Part shown: piece by piece, positions 23,575 through 32,038 of the stretch | How positions within the stretch are numbered: position 1 is the first letter of the stretch | How the letters are laid out: each line of letters starts with the position of its first letter | Notes under the pieces: generated by a model | The model's database searches: none | Told to the model about the DNA's origin: nothing | The model's input: the letters and a program-made list of their open reading frames with translations, nothing else | Origin: Aquaspirillum serpens DSM 68 | GTDB lineage: Bacteria; Pseudomonadota; Gammaproteobacteria; Burkholderiales; Aquaspirillaceae | Assembly (NCBI RefSeq): GCF_000420525.1 | Contig: NZ_ATVC01000028.1 | Span: 1-32,038, forward strand | Direction: 5' to 3' | DNA: 32,038 nucleotides | Translations under genes and position numbers: made by a program

Positions 23575-24321
23575 ATGCATCGCAGTGAGCTGATTGGCAT
23601 ACTTGACGACACGCTTGAACCTCATCGTTATAAAGATTACGCGCCCAATGGCCTACAAGTCGAAGGCAAGGCCGAGATCAAACGGGTGTTGTTTGGTGTC
23701 ACCGCCAGCGAAGCATTGATTGATGTCGCTATCGCCAAACAGGCCGATGCGATCATCGCGCATCACGGTTATTTCTGGAAAAATGAAGACAGCCGAATTC
23801 TCGGTATAAAACGTCGTCGTTTGGCAAAGCTACTTGCGCATGACATCAATCTTATTGCCTACCACCTGCCCTTAGATGCCCACCCACAACTGGGCAATAA
23901 TGTGCAACTGGCCGAAGAATGCGGTTGGGTCATTGGTGGCTGCACTGGGGAAAACAACTTGCTGTGGCATGGACATCCTCCAGTCACTGTATCGCTGGCA
24001 GATTTTGCCAACACAATTGAACAGCGTTTACAACGTGCGCCCCTTGTCCTCGGTAAAACCGACCGAGCAATCCACCGTATTGCGTGGTGCACAGGCGGAG
24101 CAGACAGCTTTTTTCCTCAAGCCATCGAACTTGGGGTGGATGTATTTATCACGGGAGAGGCATCTGAACCTTGCGCGCATCTTGCGGCAGAAAGTGATGT
24201 CGCATTTATTGCCGCCGGACACCACGCAACAGAACGCGGTGGCGTGCGGGCAATGGCAGCTTGGCTAGACCGATATGAAGAGCTCGATTGTGAGTTTGTC
24301 GATCTCTGGAACCCAATCTGA
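23575..24321 (+). CDS. Nif3-like dinuclear metal centre protein (YbgI/DUF34)
   Basis: This 248-residue protein belongs to the NIF3/YbgI family, which forms rings with a two-metal site; one proposed role for E. coli YbgI (NghI) is repair of GTP cyclohydrolase I-type products. The start is ATG 23575 (MHRSELIGIL); the frame is open further upstream, but those residues are not family-like. Metal ligands seen in the family are present at His63, His64 (IIAHHGYFW), Asp101 (YHLPLDAH), His216 and Glu220 (GHHATERGG). The PNGLQVEG motif near the N-terminus is also diagnostic. It lies divergent from the type I secretion operon across 234 bp and just upstream of petA, 119 bp away. Confidence 0.92.
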   Translation: MHRSELIGILDDTLEPHRYKDYAPNGLQVEGKAEIKRVLFGVTASEALIDVAIAKQADAIIAHHGYFWKNEDSRILGIKRRRLAKLLAHDINLIAYHLPLDAHPQLGNNVQLAEECGWVIGGCTGENNLLWHGHPPVTVSLADFANTIEQRLQRAPLVLGKTDRAIHRIAWCTGGADSFFPQAIELGVDVFITGEASEPCAHLAAESDVAFIAAGHHATERGGVRAMAAWLDRYEELDCEFVDLWNPI

Positions 24322-24367
24322 TTCTGACCAGTCCTAAACCCGCCAACTAACTTTTTCGCATACGCGC

Positions 24368-24397
24368 TTTAATAGGTGGGAGGGTATCGGGTAGAAT
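24368..24397 (+). promoter_or_regulatory. Possible petABC promoter
   Basis: TTTAAT (24368-24373) and TAGAAT (24392-24397) are separated by 18 bp in the 119-bp gap between the Nif3-type gene and petA. The -10 matches five of six consensus bases, while the -35 is weak, so this is only a candidate. Confidence 0.4.
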
Positions 24398-24440
24398 CAG
24401 GCGATTTTAGCTCGATTTTTCTCGTTTTGAGGTGAATGTA

Positions 24441-25025
24441 ATGAGTGAACAACACGTTGATCAGGGGCGTCGCCGGTTTCTGACCGTAGCCACTGGTGCA
24501 CTCGGCGGCGTGGCAGCAGCAGGCGTTGCTACACCCTTTGTGCTAAGTTTTTTTCCATCCGAACGCGCAAAAGCAGCCGGTGCGCCAGTTGAGTTAGACA
24601 TCAGTAAACTCGAACCTGGCCAGCAAGTCACTGTTGAATGGCGTGGTAAGCCGGTCTGGGTGTTAAGCCGTACTCCAGAACAGCTGACAAACTTAGCCAA
24701 ACTTGATGGCAACCTCGCCGATCCTGCTTCCGATGTGCCGCAGCAGCCCGCCTACTGCAAAAACGCACACCGTTCTATCAAGCCAGAAATTCTGGTGACT
24801 ATCGGGATTTGTACCCACTTGGGCTGTTCCCCTACCCACCGTCCCGATCTGGCACCTGCCGACTTAGGTGCTGATTGGTTAGGTGGCTACTATTGCCCCT
24901 GTCACGGTTCTAAGTTTGATCTGGCAGCGCGCGTTTACAAGGGGGTGCCTGCGCCGACTAACCTCGAAATTCCACCACACAAATATCTCAGCGATACCAT
25001 GCTGTTGATTGGTGACGATAACTAA
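24441..25025 (+). CDS. petA: Ubiquinol-cytochrome c reductase Rieske iron-sulfur subunit
   Basis: This is the 2Fe-2S subunit of the bc1 complex (complex III), which takes the first electron from ubiquinol. The start is ATG 24441 (MSEQHVDQ, 194 aa) with GAGGTG upstream; the GTG at 24432 overlaps that ribosome site. A twin-arginine motif (GRRRFLT, residues 9-15) precedes an uncleaved membrane anchor (about 17-37), as is normal for bacterial Rieske proteins. Cluster ligands are Cys124 and His126 in CTHLGCSP, and Cys152 and His155 in CPCHGSKFD, with Cys129 and Cys154 forming the disulfide. The length is typical. It is the first gene of petABC, 17 bp before petB. Confidence 0.96.
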   Translation: MSEQHVDQGRRRFLTVATGALGGVAAAGVATPFVLSFFPSERAKAAGAPVELDISKLEPGQQVTVEWRGKPVWVLSRTPEQLTNLAKLDGNLADPASDVPQQPAYCKNAHRSIKPEILVTIGICTHLGCSPTHRPDLAPADLGADWLGGYYCPCHGSKFDLAARVYKGVPAPTNLEIPPHKYLSDTMLLIGDDN

Positions 25026-25042
25026 GTAAGGGTGAGAAACAG

Positions 25043-26362
25043 ATGAGCAAGCAACAAGGTCTCCTTGACTGGATCGATGCCCGCTTCCCGCTGACATCGA
25101 CCTGGAAGGCGCACGTTTCGGAATACTACGCACCGAAAAACTTTAACTTCTGGTACTTCTTCGGTTCGCTGGCACTGTTGGTGTTGGTGATTCAGGTGGT
25201 AACTGGTATTTTCCTGACCATGAACTACAAGCCTGATGCGGCCACCGCTTTCTATTCGGTGGAATACATCATGCGTGACGTGGCGGGGGGATGGATTATC
25301 CGCTACATGCACTCCACCGGAGCATCGATGTTCTTCGTGGTGGTGTATCTGCACATGTTCCGTGGTCTGATCTACGGTTCTTACAAACAACCTCGCGAAT
25401 TGGTGTGGGTGTTTGGTACCTTAATTTTCTTGGTGCTGATGGCTGAAGCCTTTATGGGCTATCTGTTGCCTTGGGGCCAAATGTCGTTCTGGGGCGCTCA
25501 GGTGATTGTGAACTTGTTCGCAGCCATTCCTGTGATTGGTCCTGATCTGTCGGTGTTTATCCGTGGTGACTTCGTGGTGGGTGATGCAACCCTCAACCGC
25601 TTCTTTGCCCTGCACGTGATCGCTGTGCCGCTGATTCTGATCGCTTTAGTTGTCGCCCACTTGGTGGCGCTGCACGAAGTCGGTTCGAACAACCCAGACG
25701 GTATCGAGATCAAAAAGAACAAAGATCCAGAAACCCATATCCCACTGGATGGCATTCCATTCCATCCTTACTACACCGTTAAAGATATTCTCGGTGTGGC
25801 GGTGTTCTTGATTGTGTTCTCGTCCATCGTGTTCTTTGCACCAGAGATGGGCGGCTACTTCCTCGAGCGGCCAAACTTCGACCCAGCTGATCCGCTGAAA
25901 ACCCCTGCCCACATCGCGCCAGTGTGGTACTTCACTCCGTTCTACGCCATTTTGCGTGCAATTCCTTCCTTCTTCGGCACCCAAGTTTGGGGTGTGTTGG
26001 GGATGGGTGCAGCGGTGGTGTTGATTGCCTTCCTGCCGTGGTTGGATAAATCCCCAGTGAAGTCGGTACGTTATCGCGGTCCACGCTTCAAATTCATGTT
26101 GGTGTTGTTTGTGATCAGCTTCATCGGTCTGGGTATTTTGGGTGCATTGCCATCCACTAACGTCCGTACCGTGATTGCACAGATTCTGTCGATCATCTAC
26201 TTTGCCTTCTTCCTTGGCATGCCGTTCTACACCAAGAACGACGTTGGCCCTGTCGCTCCGCCTGCACGCGTGACCGACAGCAATTTGGGTCGTCAGTTGA
26301 AATTCTTGGTGCTGTTTGCACTGGCAATTGGCGGTGCTGCTCTGTTTGCCAAGTTTGTTTAA
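25043..26362 (+). CDS. petB: Cytochrome b of the bc1 complex
   Basis: This 439-residue inner-membrane protein holds the two b hemes and both quinone sites of complex III. Eight or nine membrane helices are visible. The heme ligands are His90 and His104 (RYMHSTGAS, VVYLHMFRG) and His191 and His206 (FFALHVIAV, VVAHLVALHEVG). The ubiquinol-oxidation site motif is PDWY-like but reads APVWYF here, after LKTPAHI, as in many proteobacteria. It is the fused full-length form, with the subunit-IV-like part included. A GGTGAG ribosome site precedes the ATG. It lies between petA and petC with short gaps. Confidence 0.96.
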   Translation: MSKQQGLLDWIDARFPLTSTWKAHVSEYYAPKNFNFWYFFGSLALLVLVIQVVTGIFLTMNYKPDAATAFYSVEYIMRDVAGGWIIRYMHSTGASMFFVVVYLHMFRGLIYGSYKQPRELVWVFGTLIFLVLMAEAFMGYLLPWGQMSFWGAQVIVNLFAAIPVIGPDLSVFIRGDFVVGDATLNRFFALHVIAVPLILIALVVAHLVALHEVGSNNPDGIEIKKNKDPETHIPLDGIPFHPYYTVKDILGVAVFLIVFSSIVFFAPEMGGYFLERPNFDPADPLKTPAHIAPVWYFTPFYAILRAIPSFFGTQVWGVLGMGAAVVLIAFLPWLDKSPVKSVRYRGPRFKFMLVLFVISFIGLGILGALPSTNVRTVIAQILSIIYFAFFLGMPFYTKNDVGPVAPPARVTDSNLGRQLKFLVLFALAIGGAALFAKFV

Positions 26363-26380
26363 TCGAGGGAACCGGCTGAA

Positions 26381-27142
26381 ATGAAAAAGTTTATCCGTCA
26401 TCTGATTGCCGCTGCAGCCCTCGCGGTGCCGGCTTCGGTGTTTGCTGCAGGTGCTTCGGTGCCGTTGGACAAAGCACCGATTGACATCCAAAACGTTGAA
26501 TCTTTGCAACGCGGTGCACAGATTTTCACCAACTACTGCCTAAGCTGTCACAGCGCGCAAGCCATGCGCTACAACCGCCTGACCGATTTGGCATTAAGTG
26601 AAAAACAAATCAAAGAAAACCTGATGTTTGCCACTGAAAAAGTTGGTGACACCATGAAAGTGGCGATGGCACCGGCTGATGGCAAAAAATGGTTTGGTGC
26701 AACCCCACCCGATTTGTCTTTGATTGCTCGTGCCCGTGGTGCAGATTATCTGTATAGCTATCTGCGTGGTTTCTATCGCGACCCAAGCCGCCCAACAGGT
26801 TGGAACAATAAAGTGTTCGACAAAGTGGGTATGCCTCACATCATGTGGGAATGGCAAGGCGACCAAGTCATGGAAACCGTCAAGGGTAAAGACGGCCACG
26901 ACACGCATGAGTTGAAATTGGTGAAAGCGGGTGCGTTCACTAAGATCGACGAGAACGGCAAAGCCAATACCGCCGAATTTGATAGCCGGATGGCCGACTT
27001 GACCAATTACATGGTCTATATGGCAGAACCAGTGCAGGTTAAACGCCAGCAAATCGGTTATGTGGTATTGATGTTCTTAGTGTTGTTGCTGTTGCCTTTC
27101 GCCTACTTCCTGAAGAAGGAATACTGGAAAGACATCCACTAA
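26381..27142 (+). CDS. petC: Cytochrome c1 of the bc1 complex
   Basis: This 253-residue protein is the heme-c subunit that passes electrons from the Rieske centre to soluble cytochrome c. A Sec signal peptide (1-22, ending VFAA) is followed by the heme-binding CLSCH (Cys53, Cys56, His57). Family blocks PPDLSLIARARGADYLYSYL and MPHIMWEWQG follow, the latter region carrying the likely Met ligand. A C-terminal membrane anchor (about 226-245, IGYVVLMFLVLLLLPFAYFL) ends in KKEYWKDIH. The ATG stands 18 bp after petB. A strong terminator follows the stop. Confidence 0.96.
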   Translation: MKKFIRHLIAAAALAVPASVFAAGASVPLDKAPIDIQNVESLQRGAQIFTNYCLSCHSAQAMRYNRLTDLALSEKQIKENLMFATEKVGDTMKVAMAPADGKKWFGATPPDLSLIARARGADYLYSYLRGFYRDPSRPTGWNNKVFDKVGMPHIMWEWQGDQVMETVKGKDGHDTHELKLVKAGAFTKIDENGKANTAEFDSRMADLTNYMVYMAEPVQVKRQQIGYVVLMFLVLLLLPFAYFLKKEYWKDIH

Positions 27143-27158
27143 GCAACACGATAGTGGC

Positions 27159-27189
27159 AAAAATGGCGGGGGCTTCCCCGCCATTTTTT
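27159..27189. terminator. Bidirectional terminator between petC and the esterase gene
   Basis: AAAAATGGCGGGG (27159-27171) and CCCCGCCATTTTT (27176-27188) form a perfect stem around a GCTT loop, flanked by A-runs and T-runs on both sides. It serves both convergent transcripts and overlaps the last base of the esterase stop region. Confidence 0.92.
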
Positions 27190-27763
27190 ATGGCCCACGC
27201 AAAAATTCCAGCACTGCCGGTAGATACTGTGGAAAGCAAGAAAAACTATGATCACCACCTTCGACATAGTCCAACCGCTGGCAACCCCGATAGTAAGCCA
27301 ACGCCTGTTGCGCATCTAAGGTTTCATCCCCACTCGCCAACATCAACCAATAACGTTGAGGGTGAATAGACTTCGGCTCAAGCACCGCCAAAGCCTCAAT
27401 CATCTCGGGAGTAACCGTGACCTCTTGTGCCGAGTAGTAATAACGATGTGTCCCCAAAAAATGATGGGCCAGTTGATGCGGACGAACCGCAGGATTAATC
27501 AACACCGCCGGCAGGTCATAACGCTCGGCTACCACCGTTGCAAAAAACCCACCTAACGAACTGCCCATCACCACTAGCTGTGTCAAATCTTGCTCGGCTA
27601 ACCATGTGGTCAATAACTGCATCACCGCCTGTGGTTCGGCGGGCAGTTGTGGCGCAAATAGTTGTTCAGATTGCCCCAATTCGGCGAATATGGCTGCCAA
27701 CTGCTGTGATTTAGCGGATTCGGGGCCAGATAAAAAACCATGTAAGTACAACAGTTTTTTCAT
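27188..27763 (-). CDS. YqiA-like alpha/beta-hydrolase (esterase)
   Basis: This 191-residue protein matches the small YqiA/YcfP alpha/beta-hydrolases; E. coli YqiA (193 aa) acts on palmitoyl-CoA and p-nitrophenyl esters. The opening KLLYLHGFLSGPESAKSQ is the family hallmark. The catalytic triad is visible as Ser69 in GSSLGG (67-72), Asp146 in ASGDETLD and His172 in EGGDHSFSCF. No signal peptide is present, so it is cytoplasmic. Its ATG shares one base with the stop of the AAA+ ATPase reading frame upstream (TAATG), so translation is normally coupled to that gene. If the ATPase frame is broken upstream, expression of the esterase may be reduced. Confidence 0.88.
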   Translation of the reverse strand: MKKLLYLHGFLSGPESAKSQQLAAIFAELGQSEQLFAPQLPAEPQAVMQLLTTWLAEQDLTQLVVMGSSLGGFFATVVAERYDLPAVLINPAVRPHQLAHHFLGTHRYYYSAQEVTVTPEMIEALAVLEPKSIHPQRYWLMLASGDETLDAQQALAYYRGCQRLDYVEGGDHSFSCFPQYLPAVLEFLRGP

Positions 27764-28644
27764 TACACAAACCCTATCGTCTGGCCGTGACCACCACGTT
27801 GACTGCGCCGTGTTTTCACTTCTTCGCTCAGGCGTTGTAAAAAGCCCTCGGCAGAAAAGGTTTTACGCAAGAGATAGGCTTGCCGTTTCACCACCGCAAA
27901 ATCCCCTGGGGTTAAGCCATCCAAACGCGCCAGCTGTTGTTTGAGGTCTAAACTCAAACGGCCGGTTTTGCCTTGTAACGCTTCTTGCATAAACAGTGTT
28001 TCGCGTTGCGCCACGCTCAAAGCCTGAAATTCAATTTTGAACACAAAACGCCGCAACACCGCCGGATCTAAACCAGAAAATAAATTGGTGACACAAATAA
28101 ACACGCCAGCAAACTGTTCCATTTGTTTGAGCAGCTCGTTGACCTGCGTGACTTCCCACGAACGCTGCGCATCCTCACGCGAACGCAATAGGCTATCGGC
28201 CTCATCTAAAAACAAGATGGCTTGCGATTGCTGTGCTTCTTGGAACATGGCAGCAATATGTTTTTCTGTTTCACCGACATATTTATCCAGCAGTTGGCCG
28301 GCAGTTTTTGCCACCAAAGGCCGTTGCATTTGCTCGGCAATATGTTGCACAAACGAGGTTTTACCCGTCCCAGGCGGGCCATATAAGCACAAACTGCCTT
28401 GGCCATGATGCTGCAACGCGGCCACCACTTCTTCTGCTGAAAACTCACCTTTGAGATTCAGGAAAGCAGTAGAAAAACGAGTGGCTGCGGCTTGCTGATG
28501 TTGTGAGGGCAATTCGGGTTGATGCAACGCCGCTTTGGCGTTTTGTAATGCCAACCAACATAAACGCCGCTTCTTGCTCGGCGGTGGCAGAAGCACGGGC
28601 AAAACGCGCCGCACTCGCCACTTGCGCCGGTGCCAGACTATCAT
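27763..28644 (-). CDS. AAA+ ATPase, C-terminal frame of the split gene
   Basis: This 293-residue frame carries the second AAA+ module. Its first 30 residues (MIVWHRRKWRVRR and on) are the out-of-frame reading of the preceding module and are not expected in a real protein. Family-like sequence starts at ALQNAKAALHQPELP. No good ribosome site stands before ATG 28644, so separate translation is doubtful. The stop codon overlaps the esterase start codon. Confidence 0.6.
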   Translation of the reverse strand: MIVWHRRKWRVRRVLPVLLPPPSKKRRLCWLALQNAKAALHQPELPSQHQQAAATRFSTAFLNLKGEFSAEEVVAALQHHGQGSLCLYGPPGTGKTSFVQHIAEQMQRPLVAKTAGQLLDKYVGETEKHIAAMFQEAQQSQAILFLDEADSLLRSREDAQRSWEVTQVNELLKQMEQFAGVFICVTNLFSGLDPAVLRRFVFKIEFQALSVAQRETLFMQEALQGKTGRLSLDLKQQLARLDGLTPGDFAVVKRQAYLLRKTFSAEGFLQRLSEEVKTRRSQRGGHGQTIGFV

Positions 28645-29998
28645 CTTGCGCTAAACGGGCCACCGTTGCCGCCGACACGGTTAAATCGTGCAAATGACGG
28701 GTCAGAATTTTGCTGCGCACTGTTAACGGCGGCACCGGAACTTCCAAGTGGAACGAGAAACGGCGCAAGAAGGCAGGATCAATTTGATGCACGCGGTTAG
28801 CAATCCAAATCCCAGGCACCGGATTACTTTCTAACAGCTGATTCACCCACGCTTTACGATAGCCAGAACGCTGATGGTGGTTTTCATCATCATCGGGAAA
28901 CACATCTTCGATTTCATCAAACACCACCACCGACCGCCGCGTTTGCGCCAAAAAACGCTGGGTGAGCGCAAACGACTGCATCCGTTGTGAGGGGCGCAGA
29001 GGTTCTTTATCATCGTCTTCCGCACTGACGCTATAACCTTCGGCGCGTAGTTCTTTGACCAATAAACGGGCTAATTGGCTCTTGCCCGTCCCCGGCGGGC
29101 CATACAGCAATACGTTGGCACCAACCTGCTTTTTTTGCAGCACTTGGCGCAAAAATGCCATCAGGGGTTTCAAGGCGGTTGCCAGATGGGGATAGTCAGT
29201 GCGTTTTAACTCTGGCACATTCACCGGCGCACACGCCCGCCGCATTAAGCCATCAATATCTTGAATTTCTTCATTGAAAATTTGTTGGCCGATATTGTCG
29301 AGCGAGAATAAATCTTCTAAATCGCTGTCGCTGCGTTCAATCCGCAATAAGCCATACATCTCTAATAAATTATCGCGCCGCAACACAGTACGAGCAGCTT
29401 GATCGTCAATCCCTAGAAAAATCGCCACCGCTTGCGTAGCGCGTAAATTTTTGGGTTGGCGCAACCGGCGCAAAATCAAGCTAAAATCTTGTTGGTTGTG
29501 GCGCACCGCCGTAAATTGCAACAGGCGGCTGCTGTTGCGATCGAGCCCTAAACGCTTTTCCAGCTCTAACACAATCGGCGGCAGCGAGGTTTTCTCTTGT
29601 GCCACCTGTTCCACCCGTTGCAGCGCCCGCCGCAACATCGCTTGTAACCGTTGTGGCCGCAATAACGCCACTGACAGCGGATGGGGTTCTTCTGGGCGTT
29701 CGCTGCCCATGTTCTTAATTAAAAAATCCAGCCCTTCGTCTTCTTCGTCCACCAGTTGATGTGCCACCTGATAACGGCGAATTTCATCAGCAAAGCTCTC
29801 GGGCAACCACGGCAACAATAACCGCGCCAGCCGTTGTTCAGCATGGGTGATTAACAAGGCACTGGCCGAGGGCAACGCCACCATCAATCGCAACAGATAT
29901 AGCGCCGCCAGTTCGTCTAGGCGATCGAGGGGATGAGGGTCAATGACTGGCGGGGGAGGTACAGCAATACGGCGAATAGAAGAGGTTTGTGCAGACAT
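28445..29998 (-). CDS. AAA+ ATPase, N-terminal frame of the split gene
   Basis: This 517-residue frame carries the N-terminal helical region and the first AAA+ module. Up to Met480-Leu481 it reads as expected. After the TTGGTTGG site it continues for 36 residues rich in Ser, Thr and Arg that look like out-of-frame sequence before the stop. If expressed as is, it would give a single-module ATPase with an aberrant tail. A GGGATGAG ribosome site precedes the ATG at 29998. Confidence 0.7.
   Translation of the reverse strand: MSAQTSSIRRIAVPPPPVIDPHPLDRLDELAALYLLRLMVALPSASALLITHAEQRLARLLLPWLPESFADEIRRYQVAHQLVDEEDEGLDFLIKNMGSERPEEPHPLSVALLRPQRLQAMLRRALQRVEQVAQEKTSLPPIVLELEKRLGLDRNSSRLLQFTAVRHNQQDFSLILRRLRQPKNLRATQAVAIFLGIDDQAARTVLRRDNLLEMYGLLRIERSDSDLEDLFSLDNIGQQIFNEEIQDIDGLMRRACAPVNVPELKRTDYPHLATALKPLMAFLRQVLQKKQVGANVLLYGPPGTGKSQLARLLVKELRAEGYSVSAEDDDKEPLRPSQRMQSFALTQRFLAQTRRSVVVFDEIEDVFPDDDENHHQRSGYRKAWVNQLLESNPVPGIWIANRVHQIDPAFLRRFSFHLEVPVPPLTVRSKILTRHLHDLTVSAATVARLAQDDSLAPAQVASAARFARASATAEQEAAFMLVGITKRQSGVASTRIALTTSASRSHSFFYCFPESQR
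28551..28558 (-). repeat. TTGG tandem duplication that breaks the AAA+ frame
   Basis: The minus strand reads ATG TTGG TTGG CATTACAA (plus strand CCAACCAA at 28551-28558). Deleting one TTGG gives ATG TTG GCA TTA CAA, which joins the two AAA+ frames without a stop and makes the total length a multiple of three (744 codons with stop). Confidence 0.72.
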
Positions 29999-30040
29999 AA
30001 ACTCATCCCAAGAAAAACAACAAAAGCAAACAAAGCGAGA

Positions 30041-31246
30041 CTATTGCGGCTGGGTGGTGGCCTCCTGTGTCCGCCGGAAGCAGCTTAACATGCCATATCC
30101 CAAAGCCAAAAATAAGCACATGGCACACGCCAGCCACAGCGGATCATCCCATAAAAGTGGTGCAATCGCGCCAGCCACCAAGCTTGACAGCGCCGTTTGG
30201 GTAAACCCTTGCATCGATGACACCGTACCACGTAAATCGGGAAACCGATCAAGCAAAAACAGTGTGATTGTTGGCGCTGCCAGTGACATCCCCACCGCAT
30301 ATAACGCCATCGGCAATACGCTCCAAGGCAAAGCCGGTGGCAACATCACACAAACCAGCACATTGGCTACAGCTGCGGTTGCCATAATACGGTAGGCAAT
30401 CGACACCAACTCACGCGCACTGCGGCGCCCTGCCATCCGACCAGACAGCCACGCACCCAACATAATGCCACTTACCGCTGGGCCAAAAAACCATAAAAAT
30501 TCAGTCGGCGCGAGGCCCAAATGTCGCATTAAAAACACCGGCGCTGCCGGAATATAAAGGAAAAAACCAGCAAAATTACACGCCACTGCCAAAGCTAAAA
30601 AGCGGAAAGCTTGTGTTGCCGCCACGTGGCGATAGCTAGCCAATAGGCTTTTAATTTGCAAAGGCCGTCTGTGTTCTGCTGGATGGGATTCTTGTAATTG
30701 CCAACTGCAAAGTAAAAATAAAAAGAATCCCACCAAAGCCATAAAAACAAAGATCGAGCGCCACCCCAAGCCCTGATACAGCCATCCCCCAATCACGGGA
30801 GCAATCGCCGGTGATAAAGAAAATAACATGGTGACCTGCGACATCAAGCGTTGTGCTGCAGCCCCTTCAAAGGTATCGCGAATAATCGCCCGCCCAACAA
30901 TCAAGCCAGCGCCACCGGATAGCCCTTGTAAAGCACGATAGAGCAACAATTCGGGCAGGCTATCGGCCACTGCACACCCCAAAGAAGCTAGGGTAAACAC
31001 CAAACAAGCGGTCAAAATCACTGGCCGCCTACCCACGGCATCCGAAATCGCCCCATGCCACAGCATCATCAAACCATAACAAAACAAATACACGGTTAAA
31101 GCTTGTTGAATTTCTAATGGTTTGGCGTCGAGAGCATGGCCGATAGTCGCCATCGCCGGTAAAAAGGTATCAATCGAAAATGGCCCTATCGTGGCCAAAG
31201 CAGCTAATAAAAAAGCCAATACACGCGGAGAAACAGGGTTTGACAT
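30041..31246 (-). CDS. Bcr/CflA-type MFS drug efflux transporter
   Basis: This 401-residue inner-membrane protein has about 12 membrane helices and belongs to the Bcr/CflA branch of the major facilitator superfamily, which exports drugs or metabolites by proton antiport. The start is ATG 31246 (MSNPVSPRVLAFLLAAL); the frame is open up to 31360, but the added residues are not membrane-like. The first helix ends in the branch hallmark FSIDTFLPAM. Motif A appears between helices 2 and 3 as GAISDAVGRRPVIL, and motif C-like Gly/Pro stretches (SPAIAPVIGGWL) lie in helix 5. The C-terminus is a short polar tail. It is divergent from fadH and lies 42 bp upstream of the AAA+ gene. The substrate cannot be told from sequence. 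Confidence 0.9.
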   Translation of the reverse strand: MSNPVSPRVLAFLLAALATIGPFSIDTFLPAMATIGHALDAKPLEIQQALTVYLFCYGLMMLWHGAISDAVGRRPVILTACLVFTLASLGCAVADSLPELLLYRALQGLSGGAGLIVGRAIIRDTFEGAAAQRLMSQVTMLFSLSPAIAPVIGGWLYQGLGWRSIFVFMALVGFFLFLLCSWQLQESHPAEHRRPLQIKSLLASYRHVAATQAFRFLALAVACNFAGFFLYIPAAPVFLMRHLGLAPTEFLWFFGPAVSGIMLGAWLSGRMAGRRSARELVSIAYRIMATAAVANVLVCVMLPPALPWSVLPMALYAVGMSLAAPTITLFLLDRFPDLRGTVSSMQGFTQTALSSLVAGAIAPLLWDDPLWLACAMCLFLALGYGMLSCFRRTQEATTQPQ

Positions 31247-31393
31247 AACAGAGCGTCTGACGGGATCGCCGCCAGCGTAATAGAGAAAAGGCGTGGCCTC
31301 ATGGTAGACCCTCGCCATGCAAACGGCTAGTTCGGAACGGTAACACCATGTATCAAGCAAATGGCTTATTGGCCAACAAATTCAAACGCTCGA

Positions 31394-32038
<645 letters not shown>

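Larger units (their letters stand above)
27763..29998 (-). pseudogene. Tandem AAA+ ATPase gene, split by a 4-bp duplication
   Basis: Two overlapping minus-strand frames encode consecutive parts of one protein. Removing four bases at 28552-28555 gives a single 743-residue frame. Residues 1-290 are a mostly helical N-terminal region. AAA1 has Walker A GPPGTGKS (300-307), Walker B VVVFDE (357-362) and a sensor/finger stretch PAFLRRFSFHLEV. AAA2 has GPPGTGKT, Walker B ILFLDEADSLL, and LDPAVLRRFVFKIEF. Both modules carry the sites for ATP binding and hydrolysis, so the ancestral protein was probably a two-ring or two-domain remodelling ATPase; its client is unknown. It follows the MFS gene by 42 bp and overlaps the esterase start by one base. 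Alternatives are a sequencing error or two separate proteins; the in-frame join with family-like sequence at the junction favours one gene. The N-terminal region was not assigned to a known domain. Confidence 0.75.

Noticed and set aside
28540-28570. Programmed ribosomal frameshift in the AAA+ gene
   Set aside because: No slippery heptamer or stimulatory structure is apparent, and the 4-bp tandem duplication explains the shift more simply.
30664-30671. GCCGTCTG, resembling the Neisseria DNA uptake sequence
   Set aside because: Only eight of ten bases match, one occurrence was noticed, and it lies inside the MFS gene; it looks like chance.

Overview
The window looks like chromosomal DNA of a betaproteobacterium, plausibly from the Neisseriales/Chitinibacteraceae side. 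The pointers are a DUF3460 gene (a small family I know from betaproteobacteria), a long-form PurC, a three-gene bc1 complex with a Tat-type Rieske protein, a Tol-Pal cluster and a roughly balanced base composition. The taxon is an inference from gene content, not a search result. Almost all of the window is densely packed core genes on both strands. No tRNA, rRNA gene, CRISPR array or prophage was seen.

Left part (1-5861): the right end of an IS3-family element (1-305) has landed inside htpX, whose 5' part (1010 to 306, minus strand) survives. Upstream of htpX, on the same strand, are a DUF305-like lipoprotein and a PleD-like protein with two pseudo-receivers and a degenerate GGDEF domain. 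Divergent from these is an RNase II-family exoribonuclease. A 473-bp convergent intergenic region follows, poor in G on the plus strand and ending in a terminator-like hairpin.

Middle (5862-18750): an enoyl-CoA hydratase/isomerase, uvrD, a receiver-TPR protein and a DUF3460 protein are followed by a strong terminator. Then comes the envelope cluster tolR-tolA-tolB-pal-cpoB, with tolQ (and ybgC) absent from its usual place. Next is a purine block: purE-purK, a NYN-domain nuclease-like gene, and purC, closed by a bidirectional terminator.

Right part (18751-32038): a leftward type I secretion operon (ABC transporter, HlyD-type adaptor, TolC-type outer membrane protein) has no substrate gene nearby. 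A Nif3/YbgI-family gene and petABC (Rieske, cytochrome b, cytochrome c1) run rightward and end at a bidirectional terminator. A leftward group follows: a Bcr/CflA-type MFS transporter, a two-domain AAA+ ATPase split by an apparent 4-bp tandem duplication, and a YqiA-like esterase whose start overlaps the ATPase stop. The window ends inside fadH (2,4-dienoyl-CoA reductase), which has a good sigma70 promoter and an inverted repeat in front of it.

No clear new defence or mobile system is present. The observations most worth checking are the frameshifted tandem AAA+ gene and its operon, the tolQ-less Tol cluster that starts just behind a terminator, the IS-broken htpX, the signalling protein with every catalytic site degenerate, and the NYN gene inside the purine cluster.
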